From Arthrobacter sp. V1I7 (GTDB taxonomy: Bacteria > Actinomycetota > Actinomycetes > Actinomycetales > Micrococcaceae), in the NCBI RefSeq assembly GCF_030817015.1, contig NZ_JAUSYS010000001.1, forward strand, positions 1,302,001 through 1,366,000: a DNA stretch of 64,000 bases, written 5' to 3'. Within the stretch, counting starts at the first letter, position 1, and each line of letters opens with the position of its first letter. The notes beneath the pieces were generated by a model that searched no databases, was not told the origin of the DNA, and saw only the letters and a list, made by a program, of their open reading frames with translations. The position numbers were made by a program, and so were the translations under genes. Shown here in pieces: positions 41,976 through 49,288 of this stretch.

Positions 41976-43065
41976 GTCGGTACTCCAATACTCGCTGGGT
42001 CCCGAAGAGGATCCGGTCAATGTTCGGGATGTATTCGTCTTCCAGGTCGCCCGAGGGGTACGGGACGTCGAAGCCGGTGACGCGCTCCACCGGCGCCTTG
42101 AGGGTGTCGAAGCAGCTCTGCGTGATCAGCTGCGCCACTTCGGCACCGAGGCCGGACGTCAGCGGTGCCTCGTGGACGACGACGGCGCGGCGCGTCTTGC
42201 GCACGGAGGTGGCCAGCGCGTCGGCGTCGATCGGCTTGAGCCAGCGCAGGTCCAGGACTTCAATGTCGATCCCGTCCTCGGCCGCAAGCTCGGCCACCTG
42301 CAGGCAGCGCGCCACCATCGCGCCCCAGGCCACGAGCGTGAGGTGGCGTCCCTCGCGCTGAACCTTGGCCCCGGTGGGGGAGCCGCCGTGTTCCGGGGCG
42401 ACGTCGCCCTTTTGCCAGTAGCGCGACTTCGGCTCCATAAAGATCACCGGGTCCGGCCGGGTGGCGGCGTACTTGAGCAGGTGGTAAGCCTCGTGCGGGT
42501 TCGACGGCGCGACGACTTTGAGGCCGGGGACGTGCGCGAAGAGCGCCTCGAGACTCTCGCCGTGGTGTTCGGGGGCGCGGATGCCGCCGAAACTCGGGAC
42601 CCGGAGCGTGATGGGCATCGGCAGGGTGCCCCGGCTGCGGTAGTTCATCCGCGCGATCTGGCAGACGATCTGGTTGATGGCCGGGTAGGCGAAACCGTCG
42701 AACTGGACCTCGGGAATGGGGTGGAAGCCCGCCATCGCCAGCCCCACGGACATGCCGAGGATGCCGGACTCCGCCAGCGGGGTATCGAAAACGCGCTGCT
42801 CGCCGTGCTTGGCCTGCAGCCCGTCGGTGATGCGGAAGACGCCGCCAAGCCGGCCGCAGTCCTCGCCGAAGATGACGGCCTTGGGGTTCTCTGCGAGCAC
42901 CTCGTCGAGCGCCCGGTTCAGCGCCTGCTGCATGGACAGCACCGCGGTGGCCGCCGGGGCGCCCGGCGCGGTGCCGGGCTCAGCAGCGGCGCTCTGACCT
43001 GCAGAGCCCTGACCTGCGGTGCTCTGACTTGCGGCGCGCCCGCCTTCGAGAATCGAGTTAGACAT
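41968..43065 (-). CDS. 2-oxoacid dehydrogenase E1 component, beta subunit
   Basis: The protein has 365 residues. The first 40 are an Ala/Gly/Ser-rich leader encoded by repetitive DNA (43005-43050); the enzyme starts at VLSMQQALNRALDEVL. Family motifs include IFGEDCGRLGGVFRITDGL, FDTPLAESGILGMSVGLA, and RVPSFGGIRAPEHHGESLEA. With E1 alpha it decarboxylates a 2-oxoacid using thiamine diphosphate. The substrate (branched-chain acids, acetoin or pyruvate) cannot be read from sequence alone; the AsnC regulator and the amino-acid permease nearby favour branched-chain acids. It overlaps both neighbours by eight bases. Confidence 0.93.
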   Translation of the reverse strand: MSNSILEGGRAASQSTAGQGSAGQSAAAEPGTAPGAPAATAVLSMQQALNRALDEVLAENPKAVIFGEDCGRLGGVFRITDGLQAKHGEQRVFDTPLAESGILGMSVGLAMAGFHPIPEVQFDGFAYPAINQIVCQIARMNYRSRGTLPMPITLRVPSFGGIRAPEHHGESLEALFAHVPGLKVVAPSNPHEAYHLLKYAATRPDPVIFMEPKSRYWQKGDVAPEHGGSPTGAKVQREGRHLTLVAWGAMVARCLQVAELAAEDGIDIEVLDLRWLKPIDADALATSVRKTRRAVVVHEAPLTSGLGAEVAQLITQSCFDTLKAPVERVTGFDVPYPSGDLEDEYIPNIDRILFGTQRVLEYRRG

Positions 43066-44128
43066 GTTCGGACTCCTCGCGCCAGCTGGCGGCCTGGGCC
43101 TGCAGGGCAGGGGTGGTTTCCTGGAACACCAGGTCAAACATTTCCGCGCCGGGGCGGGACTCGAGGGCCTGGAGGCCGGTGCGGATCTGCTCCTCCTCGG
43201 CCCTTGCAGCGGCCAGGGCTCCGGCGAAGAACTCGTCGTCGCCGATGCCGTCCGCCAGCAGCCGCTGCCGGAAGCGCTCCAGCGGGTCCGCGCCCGCGCC
43301 GTCGCGTTCCTCGTCCAGGGAGCGGTAGCGCCCGGGGTCATCGGAGGTGGAGTGCGGGCCGCGCCGGTAGGTCATTGCCTCGATGAGCACGGGGCCGTTG
43401 CCGGCCCGGGCGTGCGCAAAAGCGCGGCGGGTCGCCTCGACGACGGCGACGACGTCGTCGCCGTCGATCTGCAGGGCGGGCATGCCGTAGCCGGCGGCGC
43501 GGGCGGCAACCGAGCCGCCGGCCACCTGGCGTTCGGTGGGAACCGAAATGGCCCAGCCGTTGTTCTGGACAAAGAACACCACGGGCGCCTTCATCACGGC
43601 CGCGAAGTTCATCGCCTCGTGGACGTCGCCCTGCGAGGAGGCGCCGTCGCCGAAGTACGTCAGTGCGACGCCGGACCCGCCGCCGGCGGCTGCACCGTCG
43701 GCGCCGGCTGCGGCGGCGAGCGTCTGGCCGTGCGCCCAGCCGACGGCGTGCAGCACCGAACCGGCCACGACGGCCTGGATCGGGGCGAGCCGGGACTTCA
43801 GCGGGTCATAGAGGCCGCCGTGCCAGGTGGCCTTGTGGGTGGACATGTAGGCCACCATGTCCACGCCCATGGTCCGGGCGACGCCCATCTCGCGGTAGGT
43901 GGGGAAGACGAAGTCGCGACCGGTGTCCACGGCGTAGCCACTGCCCACCTGGGCGGCCTCCTGGCCGAACTCCGGCGCGTAGCCCGGGATAATGCCCTGC
44001 CGCTGCCAGGCGATGGCCGAGGTGTCGAGGTGGCGGACAGCCACCATCAGCGAATAAAGCTCGCGGAGCTGGGCCGGAGTAAGCGGTCCGGCAGCGTCGC
44101 CGGAAGCCACGGGAGTAAGTGTGTCCAT
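43058..44128 (-). CDS. 2-oxoacid dehydrogenase E1 component, alpha subunit
   Basis: The 356-residue thiamine-diphosphate enzyme has the binding motif from GDGASSQGDVHEAMNF to VQNNGWAIS, and the phosphorylation-loop-like YRRGPHSTSDDPGRYR. The N-terminal LTPAQLRELYSLMVAVRHLD and QGIIPGYAPEFGQEAAQVGSG are typical. Start MDTLTPVAS is supported by TAGGGT seven bases upstream; a frame twelve codons longer has no signal. It opens the operon E1 alpha, E1 beta, lipoyl protein, hydrolase. No E3 gene is included. Confidence 0.93.
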   Translation of the reverse strand: MDTLTPVASGDAAGPLTPAQLRELYSLMVAVRHLDTSAIAWQRQGIIPGYAPEFGQEAAQVGSGYAVDTGRDFVFPTYREMGVARTMGVDMVAYMSTHKATWHGGLYDPLKSRLAPIQAVVAGSVLHAVGWAHGQTLAAAAGADGAAAGGGSGVALTYFGDGASSQGDVHEAMNFAAVMKAPVVFFVQNNGWAISVPTERQVAGGSVAARAAGYGMPALQIDGDDVVAVVEATRRAFAHARAGNGPVLIEAMTYRRGPHSTSDDPGRYRSLDEERDGAGADPLERFRQRLLADGIGDDEFFAGALAAARAEEEQIRTGLQALESRPGAEMFDLVFQETTPALQAQAASWREESEHV

Positions 44129-44135
44129 GCCTGTG

Positions 44136-44141
44136 ACCCTA
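44136..44141 (-). promoter_or_regulatory. -10 element (TAGGGT) for the dehydrogenase operon, leaderless
   Basis: On the minus strand TAGGGT ends seven bases before the ATG at 44128. Confidence 0.4.
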
Positions 44142-44183
44142 GTCACGGGGACCGGGCTGGGCAATCAGCGCGGAAAACGCTGA

Positions 44184-44243
44184 CCAGACTGCACAACATT
44201 GCCGGGCGCACCGCCGTGCGGCTTTACAGTTTGTGCAGTCTGG
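44184..44243. promoter_or_regulatory. Perfect 13-bp inverted repeat upstream of the dehydrogenase operon
   Basis: CCAGACTGCACAA (44184-44196) and TTGTGCAGTCTGG (44231-44243) are separated by 34 bases. The spacing suits two sites for a looping or multimeric regulator such as the adjacent Lrp/AsnC protein; a long-loop terminator for the permease gene is the alternative. Confidence 0.6.
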
Positions 44244-44279
44244 CCGGTGCTCTTCGTTGAGGCTCTGCTGGCTCAGGCG

Positions 44280-45695
44280 CTACTTCCTCAGGTCCGCCGC
44301 CTCGCCGCGGCCTGCGCCTTCTGCGGCCTGGCGGGAGCGGGTCAGCCGGGCGCCGATCCAGCACGCCGCCGCGATCCCGGCGACCAGGGCCAGGGTGCTG
44401 AAGAGCTGCCGGCTGCTGTCCGGGTTGCTGAAGCCGACGGCGAAGATGAGCGCCAGGAGCACGAGCCCGAAGATGGTCAGCCCGGGAAATCCCTTCATCC
44501 GCAGCGGCAGCACGGTGCCGTCGCGGTCCGCGCGGCGCCGGAGAATCAGCTGGGATACCAGGGCCGTGCCCCACACCATGAGGCAGGTGGAGCCGACGAG
44601 CTGGAACAGGGCCGGCAGGATCTGCTCCGGGAAGAGCAATTCGAGCACGGTGGCGAGGAAGCCGAAGGCCACGGAGACGCCGACGGCGACCGCGGGGACA
44701 CGGGCCGTGGTGAGCCGCGACAGGATCCGCGGGGCCTCGCCGCGCTCGGACAGTGAAAAGACCATGCGGGAGGCGCCGTAAAGGTTTGCGTTCAGGGCCG
44801 AGAGCAGCGCCACCACGGCCACCAGCGTGATCGCCGTACTCGCCCCCGGGATGCGGGCCATGTCGAGGACGCCCGCGAACGGCGACGCCAATGCCTCAGA
44901 GGTGGACGGAAGGACGGCGGCGATGACGAAGACGGAGCCGATGTAGAACACCAGGATCCGCCAGACCACCGTGCGGATCGCCTGGCCGACGCTGTGCTCC
45001 GGATTCTCGGTCTCGGCGGCGGCCACGCTGACGATCTCGGTGCCGCCGAAGGCGAAGATCACGACGAACAGGGCGGTGGCAATGCCGCCCAGGCCTGCGG
45101 GGGCGAAGTCGGAGGCGATGTTGGCCAGGCCGGGGGAGGGGACGTCCGGCAGCCAGCCCAGCAGCAGGGCGGCGCCGATGGCCAGGAAGATCACAATGGC
45201 GGCCACCTTGAGGATGGCGAACCAGAACTCGAACTCGCCGAAGTTCTTCACCCCGGCGAGGTTGATGGCGGTGAAGACCACCATGAAGATCAGCGACAGC
45301 CCCCAGACGGGGATCACCGGCCAGACGCTGAACAGGAGCCCGGCGGCACCGAGGGCCTCGGCCGCGATGACGACGACGAGTTGCAGCCACCAGAGCCAGC
45401 CGACGGTCGCGCCGGCGGTCTGGCCCATGGCCTTTTGGGCGTAGACGGAGAAGGCGCCGCTGTTCGGATGGGCGGCGGCCATCTCGCCGAGGGCCCACAT
45501 GACGAGGATGATCAGCGTTCCGGCAACGAGGTAGGAGATCAGGACGGCCGGTCCGGCGGCCTGGATCCCCGCCCCCGAGCCGAGGAACAGGCCGGCGCCG
45601 ATCGCGCTGCCCAGTCCCATCATGGTGAGCTGGCGGGGCTTCATGGTGTGGCCAAGTTCCAGGGCCGGGCGCTCCGCGGTGGACTTCATTGTCAT
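44280..45695 (-). CDS. APC-family amino-acid permease
   Basis: The protein has 471 residues and twelve hydrophobic segments. The AAT-family signature begins with MKPRQLTMMGLGSAIGAGLF, followed by ALGEMAAAHPNSGAFSVYA and FAFGGTEIVSVAAAETENP. It should import an amino acid with protons. It is divergent from the Lrp/AsnC regulator, which probably responds to the imported amino acid, and lies upstream of the 2-oxoacid dehydrogenase operon in the same direction. The AAGAAGG site before the ATG supports the start. Confidence 0.92.
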   Translation of the reverse strand: MTMKSTAERPALELGHTMKPRQLTMMGLGSAIGAGLFLGSGAGIQAAGPAVLISYLVAGTLIILVMWALGEMAAAHPNSGAFSVYAQKAMGQTAGATVGWLWWLQLVVVIAAEALGAAGLLFSVWPVIPVWGLSLIFMVVFTAINLAGVKNFGEFEFWFAILKVAAIVIFLAIGAALLLGWLPDVPSPGLANIASDFAPAGLGGIATALFVVIFAFGGTEIVSVAAAETENPEHSVGQAIRTVVWRILVFYIGSVFVIAAVLPSTSEALASPFAGVLDMARIPGASTAITLVAVVALLSALNANLYGASRMVFSLSERGEAPRILSRLTTARVPAVAVGVSVAFGFLATVLELLFPEQILPALFQLVGSTCLMVWGTALVSQLILRRRADRDGTVLPLRMKGFPGLTIFGLVLLALIFAVGFSNPDSSRQLFSTLALVAGIAAACWIGARLTRSRQAAEGAGRGEAADLRK

Positions 45696-45878
45696 TTGGC
45701 GAACCTTCTTGTGGTTTGGATCGGGGGTCCTTATGGGACCTCTTGAATTTACCGTCTTTGAGCCGCAGCCTCGGGCTGTCGGCGGTTCAGGGCGTGGGAG
45801 TATGGTGGCAGTTTGTTACCAAAACGGGAGTCTTGACGGCGGTTTGTCGGCCTGGAACTCCTTCAGGAGGGAAATTCG

Positions 45879-46355
45879 ATGGACATTGATGCTCTGGACG
45901 CGAAAATTGTTCGATTCTTCACGGATTCCCCGCGTGCTTCGGTCCTGGAGGCCTCGCGGGTGTTGAACATCGCCCGCGCCACCGTCCAGTCGCGGCTGGA
46001 CCGGATGCAGGACCGTGGTGTGATCGGCTCATGGGTGCCCCAGCCGGATCCGGCCCGCTTCGGCTTTCCCGTGGTCGCTTTCTGTTCCCTGACGATCAAC
46101 CAGGACCTGGGGCACGACGCCGTCGTGGAGGCCCTGGCGGCGATCCCGGAACTGATCGAGATCCACACCGTCTCCGGCAGCTCGGACCTGATGGCCCGCA
46201 TCGCCGCCCGTTCCAACCCGGACCTGCAGCGGGTTCTGGATGCCATGATCGCCACCCGGACCGTGCTGCGTTCCTCCTCGGTGATCGTGCTCAACACCCA
46301 TTTCCAGGGCCGCACGCTGCCACTCCTGGAAGCCGCGGCCAAGGGCCGGAGCTAG
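45879..46355 (+). CDS. Lrp/AsnC-family transcriptional regulator
   Basis: This 158-residue regulator has an N-terminal helix-turn-helix (residues 4-50, VLEASRVLNIARATVQSRLDRMQ) and a C-terminal RAM ligand domain (about 65-145, with VSGSSDLMARIAAR). These proteins sense amino acids or their breakdown products. It is divergent from the permease and one gene away from the dehydrogenase operon, as BkdR-type regulators often are. AGGAGGG precedes the ATG. Its end overlaps the convergent next gene by four bases. Confidence 0.93.
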   Translation: MDIDALDAKIVRFFTDSPRASVLEASRVLNIARATVQSRLDRMQDRGVIGSWVPQPDPARFGFPVVAFCSLTINQDLGHDAVVEALAAIPELIEIHTVSGSSDLMARIAARSNPDLQRVLDAMIATRTVLRSSSVIVLNTHFQGRTLPLLEAAAKGRS

Positions 46356-46966
46356 ACCACGCTCAAGCCGCCGGGCAGGCCGGTCCGGCCGGTGAGCAGG
46401 AGCAGCAGGTCCCCGGCGGTCGGCAGCCGTGCACCGATGGCCCCGGCGAGCTCCAGCGACGCCGCGATGCCCGGGCCCAACGACGCCGGCGTCGGGAGCC
46501 CCAGGGCACGCGCCAGATCCAGGCCGTGGACGGCCAGCTCGAAGGTGCGCGTCGGGAGGTAGTCGACGAGGGTCATCGTTCCGGCCGGGGTGGCGAGAAG
46601 GGCATCGTCGGGGGTGTTCCGGACGAGGGCCGTGATCCGTTGGACGAGTTCCTGGACGGCTCCGGCCGGGTCGTGGCCCAGGGCATCCCCGGTTTCCCGG
46701 CCGCGCAGCGCGATCGCCTCCGGCGACGTCCCTCCCCGGATGGTGAGGAAATAGCAGACCGGGCCGCCCTGCCGCGGTCCCGACGCCGACGCGGCCAGAT
46801 ACGTTTCCACAGTTGTCAGGGCGCGGCTGGCATGGCCTGTCAGCCCGCGCACGTCCCACTCGCCGAGGGCGGGTTTGGACCAGGCGCCTTCGGGCACCTG
46901 CCGGACCAGCTCCAGGAATGCCTGGGCCGCCCCCAGATAACCGGCCTCGACTGCAGCAGTTTCCAT
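46352..46966 (-). CDS. Maleylpyruvate-isomerase-like / DinB-fold protein
   Basis: The protein, 204 residues, has the mycothiol-dependent maleylpyruvate isomerase N-terminal domain: WSKPALGEWDVRGLTGHASRAL near residue 30 with a metal-ligand His, and a later FELAVHGLDLARALG with a second His. Many actinobacterial members are uncharacterised S-transferases that use mycothiol. No ring-cleavage genes are beside it, so a true maleylpyruvate role is unsupported. It runs tail to tail with the AsnC gene, overlapping it by four bases. Confidence 0.82.
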   Translation of the reverse strand: METAAVEAGYLGAAQAFLELVRQVPEGAWSKPALGEWDVRGLTGHASRALTTVETYLAASASGPRQGGPVCYFLTIRGGTSPEAIALRGRETGDALGHDPAGAVQELVQRITALVRNTPDDALLATPAGTMTLVDYLPTRTFELAVHGLDLARALGLPTPASLGPGIAASLELAGAIGARLPTAGDLLLLLTGRTGLPGGLSVV

Positions 46967-47093
46967 AGCCTCGAGTTATACCGGCGCCGGAAGGAGCCCA
47001 CAAGCCCGTCGCCCGGCCGGCCTCCGCCCACAAGCCCTCCGCCCGGTCTGCCTCCGCCCGGGCCGGCGTGCGCCGGGTCCGGACCGACACATT

Positions 47094-47121
47094 TTGCCCC
47101 CGGGCGGCAACGCCGTAGAAT
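47094..47121 (+). promoter_or_regulatory. Promoter of the nad operon (TTGCCC, 16 bp, TAGAAT)
   Basis: -35 TTGCCC at 47094-47099 and -10 TAGAAT at 47116-47121 would start transcription at about 47128, exactly where the palindromic operator begins. Confidence 0.5.
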
Positions 47122-47127
47122 CAGTTC

Positions 47128-47142
47128 TAGTCAATTTGACTA
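47128..47142 (+). promoter_or_regulatory. NrtR-type palindromic operator
   Basis: TAGTCAATTTGACTA is a perfect 15-base palindrome (7-bp arms, one central base). It overlaps the predicted transcription start of an operon that encodes an NrtR-like repressor and NAD synthesis enzymes, so autoregulation is likely. Confidence 0.75.
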
Positions 47143-47966
47143 TAACTATCCGGCGTCGGGCCGGAACCGTCCGGGCCGGAACCGTCCGGGCCGGAACTGT
47201 CCGGGCAGCGCCGTCCGCGGCTTGCCGGGAACCTAAGAATGCGGAGTGGATCACCGTTTACACGACAGCAGCCAACGTCTCGGAGCGCCAGCTTGCGCCG
47301 CCGTCGCTGGCCATCTCCACCGTGATCTTCGCACTGCGCCCCAGCGAGCGTTCCGGACGTCCCACGCTCTGGATCCCGCTGGTGCGCCGGATCCGGGAAC
47401 CGTTCAAGGGTCAGTGGGCCCTCCCCGGCGGCCCGCTGACCCACTCCGAATCGCTGCAGGATGCCGCCTCCCGGAGCCTGCGGGAGACCACGGGACTCGC
47501 GCCCAGCTACCTCGAGCAGCTCTACGCCTTCGGCGGCCTGCACCGCTCGCCGACCCAACGCGTCGTGTCGATCGTTTACTGGGCGCTGGTCCAGCCGACC
47601 GAGGCGGCCCTCGCGGACGAATCCGAGAACGTGCGCTGGTTCCGGGCCGACCGGCTCGGCGAGCTGGCCTTCGACCACAACGCGATCATCGACTACGCCC
47701 TGTGGCGGCTGCGCAACAAGATGGCCTACGGATCCATTGCCTACCACCTGCTCGGCGAGTATTTCACCCTTGCCCAGGTGCGGGAGGTCTACGAGGCGGT
47801 CCTGGACCGGGAACTGGACCCGGCGAACTTCCGCCGCCAGATCAAAGCCACGCCCGAGATCGAAGAAACCGACCAATACCTGCAGGGCGGCAAACACCGC
47901 CCGCCCCGCCTTTACCGCTTTACCGGCCGCCCAGGCCTTGACCCGGACAACAGGAGCACACCATGA
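47136..47966 (+). CDS. nrtR: NUDIX-winged-helix repressor of NAD synthesis (NrtR/NdnR-like)
   Basis: A NUDIX-like ligand domain (LAISTVIFALRPS to about YWALVQP, containing a degenerate Nudix box GGPLTHSESLQDAASRSL) is followed by a winged helix (LGEYFTLAQVREVYEAVL) and the terminal FRRQIKATPEI. This is the NrtR family, repressors that sense ADP-ribose or related NAD metabolites. The next genes are nadA, nadB, nadC and nadS, as in Corynebacterium ndnR-nadA-nadC-nadS. The start is a problem: between the TTG at 47136 (inside the operator) and the GTG at 47322 the frame has no ATG, GTG or TTG, and it includes three in-frame RAGTV repeats. The coordinates use the TTG provisionally. Confidence 0.8.
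   Translation: MTITIRRRAGTVRAGTVRAGTVRAAPSAACREPKNAEWITVYTTAANVSERQLAPPSLAISTVIFALRPSERSGRPTLWIPLVRRIREPFKGQWALPGGPLTHSESLQDAASRSLRETTGLAPSYLEQLYAFGGLHRSPTQRVVSIVYWALVQPTEAALADESENVRWFRADRLGELAFDHNAIIDYALWRLRNKMAYGSIAYHLLGEYFTLAQVREVYEAVLDRELDPANFRRQIKATPEIEETDQYLQGGKHRPPRLYRFTGRPGLDPDNRSTP
47158..47202 (+). repeat. 15-bp tandem repeat, three copies
   Basis: GGGCCGGAAC(C/T)GTCC units follow head to tail between the operator and the conserved part of nrtR; 15 is a multiple of three, so they keep the frame. Confidence 0.8.
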
Positions 47967-49288
47967 GCAGCGTCAACACGGCCATCCAGCTGACCACGCG
48001 CGAACAGGCCACCGCCCTGGCCGCCAACAGCGCCAAGGGCGTTGCAACAGTCGCTTCCACCTGCAGCCCGGCGCTTGCCCGCGGGCCCTGGGACTACGAC
48101 CTCGCCGAGGCGCTCGCCGGCGTACCGGCCTACGGGCCGGGTGCCTCGGTCTCCGACGTCGCCCCCCCGTCGACTCCCCGGCAGGGCCAGCTGCCGGAGG
48201 AGTACAAGCTCGCGAGCGACGCCGAACTCGACGCCCGGATCCGGGCCGCGAAGGCCGCCCTGGGGGACCGTGCGGTGGTCCTGGGCCACTTTTACCAGCG
48301 CGACGAGGTGGTCGAATACGCAGACTTCGTGGGCGACTCGTTCCAGCTGGCCAACGCCGCCCTGACCCGGCCGGATGCCGAGGCCATCGTCTTCTGCGGC
48401 GTGCACTTCATGGCCGAGACCGCGGACATCCTGTCCCGCGCGGACCAGGCCGTGATCCTGCCGAACCTGGCCGCCGGCTGCTCGATGGCGGACATGGCGG
48501 ACATCGACTCCGTCACCGAGTGCTGGGAACAGCTCGAGGAGCTGTTCGGCACCGAGCCCGACGCCGATGGACGGGTCCCGGTCATCCCGGTCACCTACAT
48601 GAACTCCTCCGCCGCCCTGAAGGGCTTCTGCGGCGAGCGCGGCGGGATCGTCTGCACCTCCTCCAACGCCTCGACGGTGCTGGAGTGGGCGTTCGAGCGC
48701 GGCCAGCGCGTGCTGTTCTTCCCGGACCAGCACCTGGGCCGCAACACTGCCAAGGCCATGGGGGTGCCGCTGGAGCAGATGCCGATGTGGAACCCGCGCA
48801 AGGACCTTGGCGGCAACGACGACCAGACCCTGCTCGATTCCCGGGTGATCCTGTGGCACGGCTTCTGCTCCGTGCACAAGCGCTTCAACGTGGGCCAGAT
48901 CGAGAAGGCCCGCGCGGATTTCCCGGGTGTCCAGGTGATTGTGCACCCGGAATGCCCCATGGAGGTCGTGGACGCCGCGGATTCCGCCGGGTCAACCGAC
49001 TTCATCAAGAAGGCCATCGCCGCCGCCACCGAACCCACCACGTTTGCGATCGGCACCGAAATCAACATGGTCAACCGCCTGGCAGCGGAATACCCGCAGC
49101 ACACCATCTTCTGCCTGGACCCGGTGATCTGCCCGTGCTCCACGATGTACCGCATCCACCCGGGCTACCTCGCCTGGGTGCTGGAGGCACTCGTCCGCGG
49201 TGAGGTGCTCAACCGCATCACCGTCGAGGACTCCGTTGCGGCCCCGGCCCGGGTCGCCCTGGAGCGGATGCTGGCGGCGCGGCCGTGA
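47963..49288 (+). CDS. nadA: Quinolinate synthase A
   Basis: NadA, 441 residues, condenses iminoaspartate with dihydroxyacetone phosphate to quinolinate with a [4Fe-4S] cluster. The cluster cysteines are visible in AIVFCGVHFMAETADIL, VIVHPECPMEVV and VICPCSTMYR. The N-terminal 90 residues are a longer-than-usual leader, as in actinobacterial NadA. It overlaps the nrtR stop (ATGA) and the nadB start (GTGA). Its cluster may be supplied by NadS, encoded at the end of the operon. Confidence 0.96.
   Translation: MSSVNTAIQLTTREQATALAANSAKGVATVASTCSPALARGPWDYDLAEALAGVPAYGPGASVSDVAPPSTPRQGQLPEEYKLASDAELDARIRAAKAALGDRAVVLGHFYQRDEVVEYADFVGDSFQLANAALTRPDAEAIVFCGVHFMAETADILSRADQAVILPNLAAGCSMADMADIDSVTECWEQLEELFGTEPDADGRVPVIPVTYMNSSAALKGFCGERGGIVCTSSNASTVLEWAFERGQRVLFFPDQHLGRNTAKAMGVPLEQMPMWNPRKDLGGNDDQTLLDSRVILWHGFCSVHKRFNVGQIEKARADFPGVQVIVHPECPMEVVDAADSAGSTDFIKKAIAAATEPTTFAIGTEINMVNRLAAEYPQHTIFCLDPVICPCSTMYRIHPGYLAWVLEALVRGEVLNRITVEDSVAAPARVALERMLAARP

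Noticed and set aside
47158..47202. Tandem 15-bp repeats considered as a CRISPR-like or iteron array
   Set aside because: There are no spacers, only three head-to-tail copies, and no cas or replication gene nearby.
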